DNA from: Streptomyces sp. NBC_00239
GTDB lineage: Bacteria; Actinomycetota; Actinomycetes; Streptomycetales; Streptomycetaceae
Reading direction: 5' to 3'
Assembly: GCF_036194065.1 (NCBI RefSeq)
Contig: NZ_CP108099.1
Span: forward strand, 1-53,565
Length of the DNA stretch: 53,565 nt
The notes beneath the pieces were generated by a model. The model was not told where the DNA came from. It worked only from the letters and a program-made list of their open reading frames with translations, and ran no database searches. Made by a program: the position numbers and the translations under genes. Positions within the stretch are counted from its first letter, which is position 1; each line of letters begins with the position of its first letter. Shown here piece by piece: positions 24,625-31,547 of this stretch.

Positions 24625-25934
24625 CAGTGGCTCTCCTTGGCCTGGGGGAGGTTCCAGTCCAGGGCGGCCTGGATGGTGAGGAGTACGTTGTCGCGGGTCC
24701 TCGGGGGGCTGGTGAGGATCTGCTCGCAGTCGGTGGCCCACTCGGGGGAGGGGCCGGCGCGCAGCAGCTCGACGGGGCGGAGGTCGCCCGGGTGAGTGAT
24801 CCAGCCGTACACCGTGTCCACGTCGGCGTCGCTGAGTGCGGCGGCCATCAGGTAGCCGGACAGCAGCCTGCAGCTCTGGCTGTGCCAGTAGTCGTTGTTC
24901 GTGGGCTGCGCGTAGCGCTGGAGCAGGCCGGCCGCGGTCTCAAGGGCCTTCGCCGGGTCCGAGCAGGCGGCGATGTCGAGCAGGTAGGCCATCCGTTCCT
25001 TCTCCCGGTACGCCGCGATGACGGAGTCGAGGTGCTTGCGGATGCTGGCCTCGGAGAGGCTGTCGAGGCGCTCGGCGAGCAGGGCGGCCACAGCGCGCTT
25101 GGAGCCGCTGCGCTCCTTGTCGGTCAGCTCGGCGTACGCGGCGTACACCCGCTCGCGGGTGCCGTCCTCGGCGGGAAGGCGCTCCGGGGCGCGGTCCCGG
25201 GCGATGTCCTGCGCGAGGCTGCGTTCGGTGGTCGCTCGGCGGCGGTGCTCCGGGGCGACGGGTTCCTCGACGGCGGCGAGGCGCTCGTAGACGTCGGCGC
25301 GGGCGAGGTGCTTGGCGGCCCAGACTTCCCGCCTCTCCTTGGCGGCGGGCGTGCCGGTGGCGGCCATCGCCTCGTTGTACGCGGTGTCGATCTCCTTGCG
25401 CAGTTCCTCGGCCCGGTCGTGGAGCTGGCGGGCCTCGGCGCGGCGTGCGTCGCCCTCGGCGCGGGCGGCCTCGTCCGTGAGAGAGGGCAGCAGGGAGCTG
25501 ACTGCCTTTTGCTCGTCGGTCAGGTTGGCGTACCAGCCGTCCAGGTAGCGGGCGTGGGTGGCGGCGTCGGCCGGGCCGTTGCCGATGCCGGTACGCCGGC
25601 GCTGCATGAGGACCCACGCGCCCACCGTGGTGTTCCACCGTTCGTGGGCGGCCTGCCGGGAGCTGCTGGCGGCGTATCCGATGTCGGTCCAGCTGGCGCC
25701 GCGCTCGCGCTCGGCGACGACGGCCTGATCGACCAGCCGCTCGGTGAGGCCGTGAATGAACAGGGCGTCGCGCAGCACGCTGCCGTGGTCGTCGGCGGGG
25801 TAGAGCTGGGCGACGTCGCGCAGGGCGGCGTCGGTGATCTCGCGCAGGGTCTGCGCGCGGGCGAGCATCGCTTCGTCGGCCGGCGCGAGGGCCGGGGGTC
25901 GCTCGCGCTCGGTGGGTTCGTTCGTCTCTTCCAT
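24624..25934 (-). CDS. HTH/coiled-coil protein fused to an ATPase-less TraG-like segment
   Basis: A 436-residue protein. Residues 60-110 hold a helix-turn-helix (GASWTDIGYAASSSRQAAHE). The middle is a long charged coiled coil. The last 110 residues look like the all-alpha insertion of TraG/VirD4 coupling ATPases: NNDYWHSQSCRLLSGYLMAA, VYGWITHPGDL, then a Trp and TRDNVLLTIQAAL. The real coupling protein in this window has the equivalent NRSFWETASYSVLKAFLWAA and DVARWS. Walker motifs are absent here. It may bind DNA and contact the transfer machinery. ATG at 25934. Confidence 0.62.
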   Translation of the reverse strand: MEETNEPTERERPPALAPADEAMLARAQTLREITDAALRDVAQLYPADDHGSVLRDALFIHGLTERLVDQAVVAERERGASWTDIGYAASSSRQAAHERWNTTVGAWVLMQRRRTGIGNGPADAATHARYLDGWYANLTDEQKAVSSLLPSLTDEAARAEGDARRAEARQLHDRAEELRKEIDTAYNEAMAATGTPAAKERREVWAAKHLARADVYERLAAVEEPVAPEHRRRATTERSLAQDIARDRAPERLPAEDGTRERVYAAYAELTDKERSGSKRAVAALLAERLDSLSEASIRKHLDSVIAAYREKERMAYLLDIAACSDPAKALETAAGLLQRYAQPTNNDYWHSQSCRLLSGYLMAAALSDADVDTVYGWITHPGDLRPVELLRAGPSPEWATDCEQILTSPPRTRDNVLLTIQAALDWNLPQAKESH

Positions 25935-25947
25935 GTCGTAAAGGTAG

Positions 25948-25984
25948 CCCTGACAGCACGGTGTGTCAGGGAAACCCTGACGAT
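25948..25984. promoter_or_regulatory. CCCTGACA-type operator
   Basis: CCCTGACA (25948-25955) and TGTCAGGG (25964-25971) form an inverted repeat, with a further CCCTGAC just beyond. They lie 14 bases above the ATG of the minus gene at 25934. Confidence 0.5.
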
Positions 25985-26023
25985 TCGGCGGGATTACTCC
26001 GTATGGGTGGCGCGAAAGAACCG

Positions 26024-26047
26024 ACAGGATAATTACGGTTATCCTGT
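26024..26047. promoter_or_regulatory. palindrome upstream of the recombinase
   Basis: ACAGGATAA, spacer TTACGG, TTATCCTGT: perfect 9-bp arms ending 4 bases before the recombinase ATG. It is a likely operator, or possibly a recombinase arm site. Confidence 0.55.
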
Positions 26048-26051
26048 GCCT

Positions 26052-27170
26052 ATGGCAGAGGTCACCCAAACGGGCGAAGAGATCGCACACGAAGTCGAGG
26101 TCCTGCGCCCGGCGGCTGGCGCGCTGTCGACCGGCACCCGGGACCCGCGCGACCTGTGGCCGGAGCACGCCCGGCGGCTGTACGACCACCTGGTCGCGCT
26201 GTACGGCGAGGCCGACCCGCTGCCCACCCTCGCCGCGGCCTGGATCGGTCACCAGCGCTCGGTGAACACGCAGAAGTCGTACGCCCGGGGCTTCCGGGTG
26301 TTCGAGGAGTTCGCCCGGGAGCACGGCGCGCACCCGATGGCGGTCAAGTTCCCGCTGGCCGACACCTTCCGGCTCTACCTGGAGGTGACGCCCACCTGGG
26401 TACGGGTCAAGGGCGGCCGGCGCGGCGAGATGGTCCGCACCGGGGAGCCGTACAGCGAGGCGTCCCGGGCGAACGCCCTGTCGGCGGCCAGCTCGTTCTT
26501 CACCTACCTGGACAAGGTCAGCGACGACGGGGTGAAGAACCCGTTCGACGCGGTACAGCGCCCGTACCTCGATCCGGACTACTCGCCCACCCCCGGCTAC
26601 ACAGAGAAGGAGTGGGCCACCCTGGTGGTCACCGCCCGGGACCACCACCGGGTCGCCGCGTACCGCAAGCGCGCGTACGCCCTGCTGCTCATGCTCTACA
26701 CCTGCTGCCTGCGCATCGACTCCCTGCTCGCGGCCCGGGTCGAGGACCTCGGCTACGACAAGGGGCACCGGGTGCTGCTCCTGGAGAAGATGAAGGGCGG
26801 CGGCCGGAAGAAGAAGCCGATCCCGCCGGTCACCTGGGACGCGCTGCAGGACTACCTCGGCGGCCGGGAGACGGGGTGGCTGTTCTGCACGGCCAGCGGC
26901 GGCCAGCTCGACGAACCCGCCGTGTGGCGGCTCCTGCAGGCGCTCGCCAAGCGCGCAGGTCTCCCGCTGCGCGGCCCGCACGGCGTCAAGGGCGACGCTG
27001 TGACCCACGCCCTGGCCAAGAAGGACGCCCGCCCGGACAAGGTGCAGAGCTGGGCCGACCACAAGGACTCCCGCACCACGCAGCGCTACAACCGGCGCAA
27101 GGAACTCCTCGACGACAGCCCCGGCTACGGCATCGGTGCCGACCTCGCCGGAGCCCTCAGCGAGAGCTGA
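26052..27170 (+). CDS. tyrosine site-specific recombinase/integrase
   Basis: A 372-residue tyrosine recombinase. A core-binding SAM-like domain (about 60-155) precedes the catalytic domain. Visible catalytic residues are Arg221 in CCLRIDSLLAARVEDL, Lys near 248 (EKMKGG), His310 in HGVK, His337 in ADHKDSRTTQRY, and Tyr346. The second Arg of box II is Lys313, an uncommon substitution. It may integrate the element or resolve plasmid multimers. No attachment site was identified beside it. The ATG at 26052 lacks a clear ribosome site; GTG at 26046 is an alternative within the palindrome. Confidence 0.85.
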   Translation: MAEVTQTGEEIAHEVEVLRPAAGALSTGTRDPRDLWPEHARRLYDHLVALYGEADPLPTLAAAWIGHQRSVNTQKSYARGFRVFEEFAREHGAHPMAVKFPLADTFRLYLEVTPTWVRVKGGRRGEMVRTGEPYSEASRANALSAASSFFTYLDKVSDDGVKNPFDAVQRPYLDPDYSPTPGYTEKEWATLVVTARDHHRVAAYRKRAYALLLMLYTCCLRIDSLLAARVEDLGYDKGHRVLLLEKMKGGGRKKKPIPPVTWDALQDYLGGRETGWLFCTASGGQLDEPAVWRLLQALAKRAGLPLRGPHGVKGDAVTHALAKKDARPDKVQSWADHKDSRTTQRYNRRKELLDDSPGYGIGADLAGALSES

Positions 27171-27241
27171 CGCTTCGTCCTTCCGGCGCCCCCGACGCTC
27201 CGGCGGAAGGGGGTGTCCGCTTTCGGTGTGACGGTCCGGCC

Positions 27242-27481
27242 ATGAACTGGACGAACGCCCATCTGCCCCGCCGCTCGATCCGCTCCGTCCTCTGGGCGCG
27301 GCACTGGCGGGAGCTGTACGCCTGGCTGCTGGCCGGCCTGCTCCTCGACACCCTCGTCGGCGGCGGGCACGGCTTCGATCCCGGATCGGCCTGGGACATG
27401 GCCCTCGGCGTGCTCGCGCTCGCGGCCGTGCGCACCGGGCTGGTCCGGTGGATCGCCGTCCTGACCCGCCGGGACCGGTGA
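27242..27481 (+). CDS. small membrane protein
   Basis: A 79-residue protein with two hydrophobic segments (ELYAWLLAGLLLDTLVGG; DMALGVLALAAVRTGLVRWI). The start is the ATG at 27242, with only a weak ribosome site. Not recognised; it may be co-transcribed with the recombinase 70 bases upstream. Confidence 0.48.
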   Translation: MNWTNAHLPRRSIRSVLWARHWRELYAWLLAGLLLDTLVGGGHGFDPGSAWDMALGVLALAAVRTGLVRWIAVLTRRDR

Positions 27482-27507
27482 CCCGCTCGCGCGTACGCGT
27501 GCGCGCA

Positions 27508-27536
27508 TAAAGGGGGGTCCAGAAAGTCCAGAAACC
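27508..27536 (+). promoter_or_regulatory. GGGGGGTCC element with repeated GTCCAGAAA
   Basis: GGGGGGTCCAGAAAGTCC followed by AGAAACCCC. A similar element with GTCCCAAAA words occurs at about 10495-10522. Both follow GC-alternating DNA. Here it lies 45-75 bases before the plus gene at 27582. Confidence 0.4.
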
Positions 27537-27581
27537 CCCGGAGGTCGCGCGGCGGCGGCAGGCGTAGGCGACAATCGGCGC

Positions 27582-28499
27582 GTGCCGGAGTACCCCTCGA
27601 TCACCGCCCTGGACCGGCTCCTCGACGACCTGGTCGTCGGCGAGGCCCGGCGGCGTCAGCACGGCATGGTCCGCAGCGAACTGGCGCGGGCCCTGGCGCG
27701 CGGCGCTCTGCCCGTCCCCGCCCGGCGCAGCCTGCGGCGGCTGCTGGAGGAAGAAGCCCTCGGCCCGTACGTCCGCCTCGCTGAATCCGGCGCCCTGCGT
27801 GCCCGGCTGGTCGACGGCCAGCGTCCGCCCACGTCGGAGGCGACCAACGAAGTGCGCCGGCAGGTCCTCGACGCGCTGCGCGAGGCGCTCGGCCTGCCCG
27901 CGCTGGAGCTGGGCGGCGGGGCGCTTCCGCTCCAGCCGACTCCGGCCTTCGGTGACCTCGCGGCCCTGCGCCGTCAGCTCGACCAGGACCTCGCGGGCCA
28001 CATGCCGCTGGGGCAGACCCGGCTCACCGCGGTGCTCGCCCTGGTGCTCGACGCGGCGCCACGGTCGGGGGAGCTGGTCGAGCTGCGGCTGGACGACCTC
28101 GCGCCGGGCAACACCGCGGTGTACGTCGAGCGGCGTCCGCAGCGCGGGGGCGGCGACCCGGAGGGCGAGGGCGAGTGGTTCGAGCTGTCCCCGGTGAGCC
28201 GTGCGGCGCTCGGGCGGTGGCTGCCGGTCCGCGCGGAACTGGCCCAACGTGCCCACGGCACCTCGCGGTTGTGGGTCTCCCTGTGGCACAACCACGACGG
28301 CGACCCCGGCCGCGAGGGAGCTGTGCTGAACCGTCCGCCCGGGATGCCGCTGGAGGAGAACGGGCTGATCACCAGCTACCGGCGCGGCCGGACCCGGTAC
28401 GGGCTCGCCGGCCTGCTGCCCCCGAAGCTGGAGCAGCTGCGCCGCGCCGTCATCGCGGAGACTCCGCCGGTCGCCGTCGATAAGGCTGAACCTGCCTGA
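27582..28499 (+). CDS. degenerate tyrosine recombinase-like protein
   Basis: A 305-residue protein. The segment TRLTAVLALVLDAAPRSGEL then VELRLDDL resembles box I of tyrosine recombinases (Arg in PRSGEL). ELSPVSRAALGRWLPVRAEL and SRLWVSLW fit the following region. The box II residues and the final Tyr are not visible: the C-terminus ends in TRYGLAGLLPPKLEQLRR instead. It is probably inactive as a recombinase and may work as a DNA-binding accessory factor. GTG at 27582 without a clear ribosome site. It lies downstream of the complete recombinase. Confidence 0.58.
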   Translation: MPEYPSITALDRLLDDLVVGEARRRQHGMVRSELARALARGALPVPARRSLRRLLEEEALGPYVRLAESGALRARLVDGQRPPTSEATNEVRRQVLDALREALGLPALELGGGALPLQPTPAFGDLAALRRQLDQDLAGHMPLGQTRLTAVLALVLDAAPRSGELVELRLDDLAPGNTAVYVERRPQRGGGDPEGEGEWFELSPVSRAALGRWLPVRAELAQRAHGTSRLWVSLWHNHDGDPGREGAVLNRPPGMPLEENGLITSYRRGRTRYGLAGLLPPKLEQLRRAVIAETPPVAVDKAEPA

Positions 28500-28558
28500 T
28501 CCCTCTTCTGCTGGCGCTGTTGCCCTGAGCTGCGGTTTTCCAGCCGGACGCCGCCGCT

Positions 28559-28570
28559 GGGCTTGTTATT
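28559..28570 (+). promoter_or_regulatory. GGGCTTGTTATT element, copy 3
   Basis: The same word as at 2309 and 13048, about 50 bases before the plus gene starting at 28620. Confidence 0.45.
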
Positions 28571-28596
28571 AGGGGCGGCGCGCTTGTGGTGCATGA

Positions 28597-28613
28597 AACG
28601 ACGTCGTTTACTG
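28597..28613 (+). repeat. 17-bp direct repeat, left copy
   Basis: AACGACGTCGTTTACTG, containing the palindrome AACGACGTCGTT; an identical copy lies at 29272-29288. The two flank the gene 28620-29273. Confidence 0.7.
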
Positions 28614-28619
28614 GTTCAC

Positions 28620-29273
28620 ATGGCCAGGAAAAGGATCACGCTGCATCTGTCGGTACAACAAGCGGGGCGTCTCCGGCTGCTGATAAAGCGGCATCGGGAA
28701 GCCGAAACGGCGTTCGTAAATGACCTGGTGGAAGAGCGGGCGGAGGCGCTGACGGAGCCGGTCGGCTCGGTGGAGTGGGAGCGGGCCGTCGCGCGGATGC
28801 GCCGGCAGGCGCGGATGGAAGCCGCGGACCTGCGGCCTACCCGCTGGCCTGCCCTGGATGTCCTGATGGAACGTGCCCTGCAGGAGCGGCTGCAGCTGCC
28901 GGACCTGGCGGGGCCGTGGCTGCCGCTGTCCCGTACGGAACGCACCCGGCTGTCCCTGTCGGGACGGTGGCCGGCGTGCCTGTCCGGCTGCGAAAGGGGC
29001 ACGGCGGAAAGGGCGTTCACGCTCGATGAGGACCTGGTGCTGAAACTCCGCACGGCGGCCTGGCGAGTGTCTGAGCCGGTGCTCAAGGAACTGGAGGCGA
29101 AGAACCTGATCGGCCCGTCGAGGGACCTGAGCGAAGCGGCCCGGGAGGAGCGGGAACGGCTGGCGGAGAAGCTCTACCCGTCGAGCAGGATCGCCCGGGA
29201 GGCGGTCGAGGACCACTGGCCAGTCCCCCAGGAAGAGGACGCGAACGACTCGGCCGCCGCCGGGGATAAGTAA
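28620..29273 (+). CDS. hypothetical protein flanked by direct repeats, possible DNA-binding
   Basis: A 217-residue, strongly charged helical protein. The N-terminus RKRITLHLSVQQAGRLRLLI resembles a ribbon-helix-helix strand plus helix, so DNA binding is possible. The rest (EEAREERERLAEKL-like segments) is helical with no known family. The ATG at 28620 is chosen; an ATG at 28593 inside the repeat is also in frame. The gene is bracketed by identical 17-bp repeats and preceded by a GGGCTTGTTATT element. Codon use is slightly less GC-rich than its neighbours, perhaps a later arrival. Confidence 0.55.
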   Translation: MARKRITLHLSVQQAGRLRLLIKRHREAETAFVNDLVEERAEALTEPVGSVEWERAVARMRRQARMEAADLRPTRWPALDVLMERALQERLQLPDLAGPWLPLSRTERTRLSLSGRWPACLSGCERGTAERAFTLDEDLVLKLRTAAWRVSEPVLKELEAKNLIGPSRDLSEAAREERERLAEKLYPSSRIAREAVEDHWPVPQEEDANDSAAAGDK

Positions 29274-29288
29274 CGACGTCGTTTACTG
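29272..29288 (+). repeat. 17-bp direct repeat, right copy
   Basis: Identical to 28597-28613. It overlaps the stop region of the gene it follows and lies upstream of the exonuclease operon. Confidence 0.7.
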
Positions 29289-29425
29289 CTATCCGGCTTC
29301 GCGCGCGCGATAAATAGGGGCCAATTCCGGCCGCGCATTCGCGTCAACGGGAATGTTTGGAAAGGCGGCGAATTGGGTTTATGGCTGCTACGGTTTCAAT
29401 TCCCTGGATTCCCTCGGAGGTATGA

Positions 29426-30898
29426 GTGAGCACCACCACGGCGACGGAGGCGGAGATCCCGGCCAGCCGGACGGAGGCGGACCCGTCCCGGGTCGCCAAG
29501 GGCAAGCCCCTGGACCACATCGCCGGCGTCCCCGTCTACAGCTGGGGGCAGGCGCCGCCGTACCTGCGGACCAAGACCCAACTCGCGGCGGACCGGCTGA
29601 ACACGACGGAGGATCAGGAGAAGGCTCCGCTGGCGTACATCCGCACCCGCGACTACGGCGACGTGCCGCTCCACGACCCGGCGGCGGCGGTGAAGATGAA
29701 GCCGCTGCCCTCGTCGACCAAGGCCAAGATGGCGGCCCGGCGCACCTGTCCGGAGTGCGGCAAGGTCCGCAAGGTGATCCTGCGCGGGCCGTGCTCGGCG
29801 TGCCGGGAGCGGGCGGAGAAGGAGCGGCTGCGGCTGCTGGCGCGGACGTGCGCGGGCTGCAGCACGGTCCGGGAGCGCCCCTACCCCAAGGGGCACCGCC
29901 GTTGCCAGACCTGCCGACAGGAGCAGCTGCAGGCGAAGCGGGAGCGGGTCGAGGCGTGGCTGGTCGAGGTGACCGTGTGCGTCGGCGACGGCTGCACCAC
30001 GCGGCTGGGCTCCAAGATGCGGGCGCGGGCCTGGCTCAAGGAACGGGCCTGGCTGCTCAACCCGGAGCGCACGGGCGTGCCGGATTCGTCGTGGTGGCCG
30101 GACTGGTCGCGGCGGTGTCCGCCGTGCGCCACGGCGTACGAGCAGGAGCAGGAACGCCAGCGTGCCGAGTATCAGGAGCGGTACGAACGGCAGGAGCGGG
30201 AGCGGGCGGAACGGGAGCGGCAGGCGGCTGCGGCTCGGGTGCGGTGGGCGGCGGAGGCGCTCGTCGACCCGGACGTGGTGGTCCTCGACACGGAGACGAC
30301 CGGCCTGGACGACGACGCTCGGATCGTCGAGCTGGCCGTGCTGTCCTCGGCGGGGGACGTCCTGCTCGACACTCTGGTCGACCCGGGCGTGCCGATCCCG
30401 GCCGGGGCGTCGGACATTCACGGGATCACGGACTCCGACGTCGCGGGGGCGCCCCGGTTCTCGGAGCTGGTCGCGCGGCTCGCTGACCTGCTCAAGGGCA
30501 AGCGGGTGCTGATCTACAACAAGTGGTACGACGTCGGCGTGCTGCGGCACGAACTGACGCTGGACTACCTCGACCGTGCGGCGCAGGACGCTGCCGGGGA
30601 GGTCGTGAGCGTCGGCGTCGAGCCTGGTGGGCTGCGGGAGCAGGCGGTCGCCGCGGCGAGCAGGCAGGCGGCGGCCTGGTTGGAGGCGCTGGACGTCGAG
30701 GACGTGATGATCCCGTACAGCGACTGGGTCGGGGACTGGAGCGAGTACCACGGGAACAACCGCTGGCAGCCCCTGCAGGGCGGGCACCGGGCCGCGGGGG
30801 ACTGCCGTGCGGTCCTGGACTGCCTCCGGGTCATGGGGCGCAGCTACGAGAAGCTGGCGGCCGTCGGCGGCGGCCTGGACGAAGGGGAGGCGGCCTGA
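29426..30898 (+). CDS. DEDDh-type 3'-5' exonuclease with N-terminal zinc fingers
   Basis: A 490-residue protein. Residues 105-240 hold several Cys pairs (CPEC...CSAC, CAGC...CQTC, CVGDGC...CPPC), probably two or three zinc sites. A charged coiled coil follows. Residues 283-470 are a DnaQ-like exonuclease: VVVLDTETTGL (Asp288, Glu290), SDIHGITDSDV, YNKWYDVGVLRHEL (ExoII), and HRAAGDCRAVLDCL (ExoIII, His and Asp). These are the residues that hold two metal ions in the family. It could trim single strands during transfer or repair. GTG at 29426 with GGAGG seven bases upstream. It is coupled to the next gene by TGATG. Confidence 0.82.
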   Translation: MSTTTATEAEIPASRTEADPSRVAKGKPLDHIAGVPVYSWGQAPPYLRTKTQLAADRLNTTEDQEKAPLAYIRTRDYGDVPLHDPAAAVKMKPLPSSTKAKMAARRTCPECGKVRKVILRGPCSACRERAEKERLRLLARTCAGCSTVRERPYPKGHRRCQTCRQEQLQAKRERVEAWLVEVTVCVGDGCTTRLGSKMRARAWLKERAWLLNPERTGVPDSSWWPDWSRRCPPCATAYEQEQERQRAEYQERYERQERERAERERQAAAARVRWAAEALVDPDVVVLDTETTGLDDDARIVELAVLSSAGDVLLDTLVDPGVPIPAGASDIHGITDSDVAGAPRFSELVARLADLLKGKRVLIYNKWYDVGVLRHELTLDYLDRAAQDAAGEVVSVGVEPGGLREQAVAAASRQAAAWLEALDVEDVMIPYSDWVGDWSEYHGNNRWQPLQGGHRAAGDCRAVLDCLRVMGRSYEKLAAVGGGLDEGEAA

Positions 30899-31179
30899 TG
30901 CCGCAGATTCGCCTGATGGGCTCGGACTCCGATGACGTGCAGCGCACGGCCGACGCGGTCGTGCGGGCGCTGCGGGCCTGGCCGGAGTGCCGGGTCGGGG
31001 ACGTCTCCAGCCCGGTGCCGAACCGGCGCGGGACGGGCTGCCGCATCTACATCGAGGTCCTGGCCGACGTCGCCGACCAGGTCGAGGTCATGGTCGAGCG
31101 CGACGACCAGGCGCAGCAGGACCGGCCGGTGCAGCGGCGGGCGCTGCCTGCCGGTCGCGGGCGCCGGCTTCCGCGCTGA
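30898..31179 (+). CDS. small hypothetical protein
   Basis: A 93-residue alpha/beta protein (DDVQRTADAVVRALRAWPEC; CRIYIEVLADVADQVEVMVE) with a basic tail. The ATG shares a base with the exonuclease stop, so it is translated with it. Unknown; possibly an exonuclease partner. Confidence 0.62.
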   Translation: MPQIRLMGSDSDDVQRTADAVVRALRAWPECRVGDVSSPVPNRRGTGCRIYIEVLADVADQVEVMVERDDQAQQDRPVQRRALPAGRGRRLPR

Positions 31180-31218
31180 GCGCCTCATCGCCGGTCGGAA
31201 AACAGGAACCTGCCCAGC

Positions 31219-31422
31219 TCACGCGGGCGGCGTCACCGGACCGAGCACACCGTTCTCGCGCAGCTGGGCGAGGTGCTCCAGCCCGCCCGGCCGGTACAGC
31301 GGGGTGCTGTCGACGTCGGCCTCGGCGGCGCGGACCCGGCGGGTGACCTCGACCCCGGGCGCGGGAGCGGCGGGGGCCTGGGGCTGCGGGCCGTGGCCCA
31401 GCGGCCGGCGTGCGGTGCTCAT
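31219..31422 (-). CDS. small hypothetical protein
   Basis: A 67-residue protein starting at the ATG at 31422. A disordered Pro/Ala stretch is followed by GGLEHLAQLRENGVLGPV, which resembles the short helical SHOCT-type motif. Upstream in-frame sequence is the shadow of the neighbouring gene. Low certainty. Confidence 0.42.
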   Translation of the reverse strand: MSTARRPLGHGPQPQAPAAPAPGVEVTRRVRAAEADVDSTPLYRPGGLEHLAQLRENGVLGPVTPPA

Positions 31423-31472
31423 GAGCGCTGATCGTACGGACAACGCCCCGAAGCGGGCGAGTTGAACAGAAA

Positions 31473-31492
31473 GGGCCCTCATCCGAGGGCCC
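31473..31492. terminator. hairpin terminator
   Basis: GGGCCCTC, loop ATCC, GAGGGCCC followed by ATTTCTAT on the plus strand; it lies downstream of the minus gene ending at 31548. Confidence 0.65.
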
Positions 31493-31547
31493 ATTTCTAT
31501 AAGAGCACCGGTAGCGGTGCAGGTCAGCCCGCTACCCGGCAAGCCGG

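Noticed and set aside
26060..26073. A possible fifth parS-like site at the recombinase start (GTCACCCAAACGGG)
   Set aside because: Only the left half matches; the right half is not symmetric.
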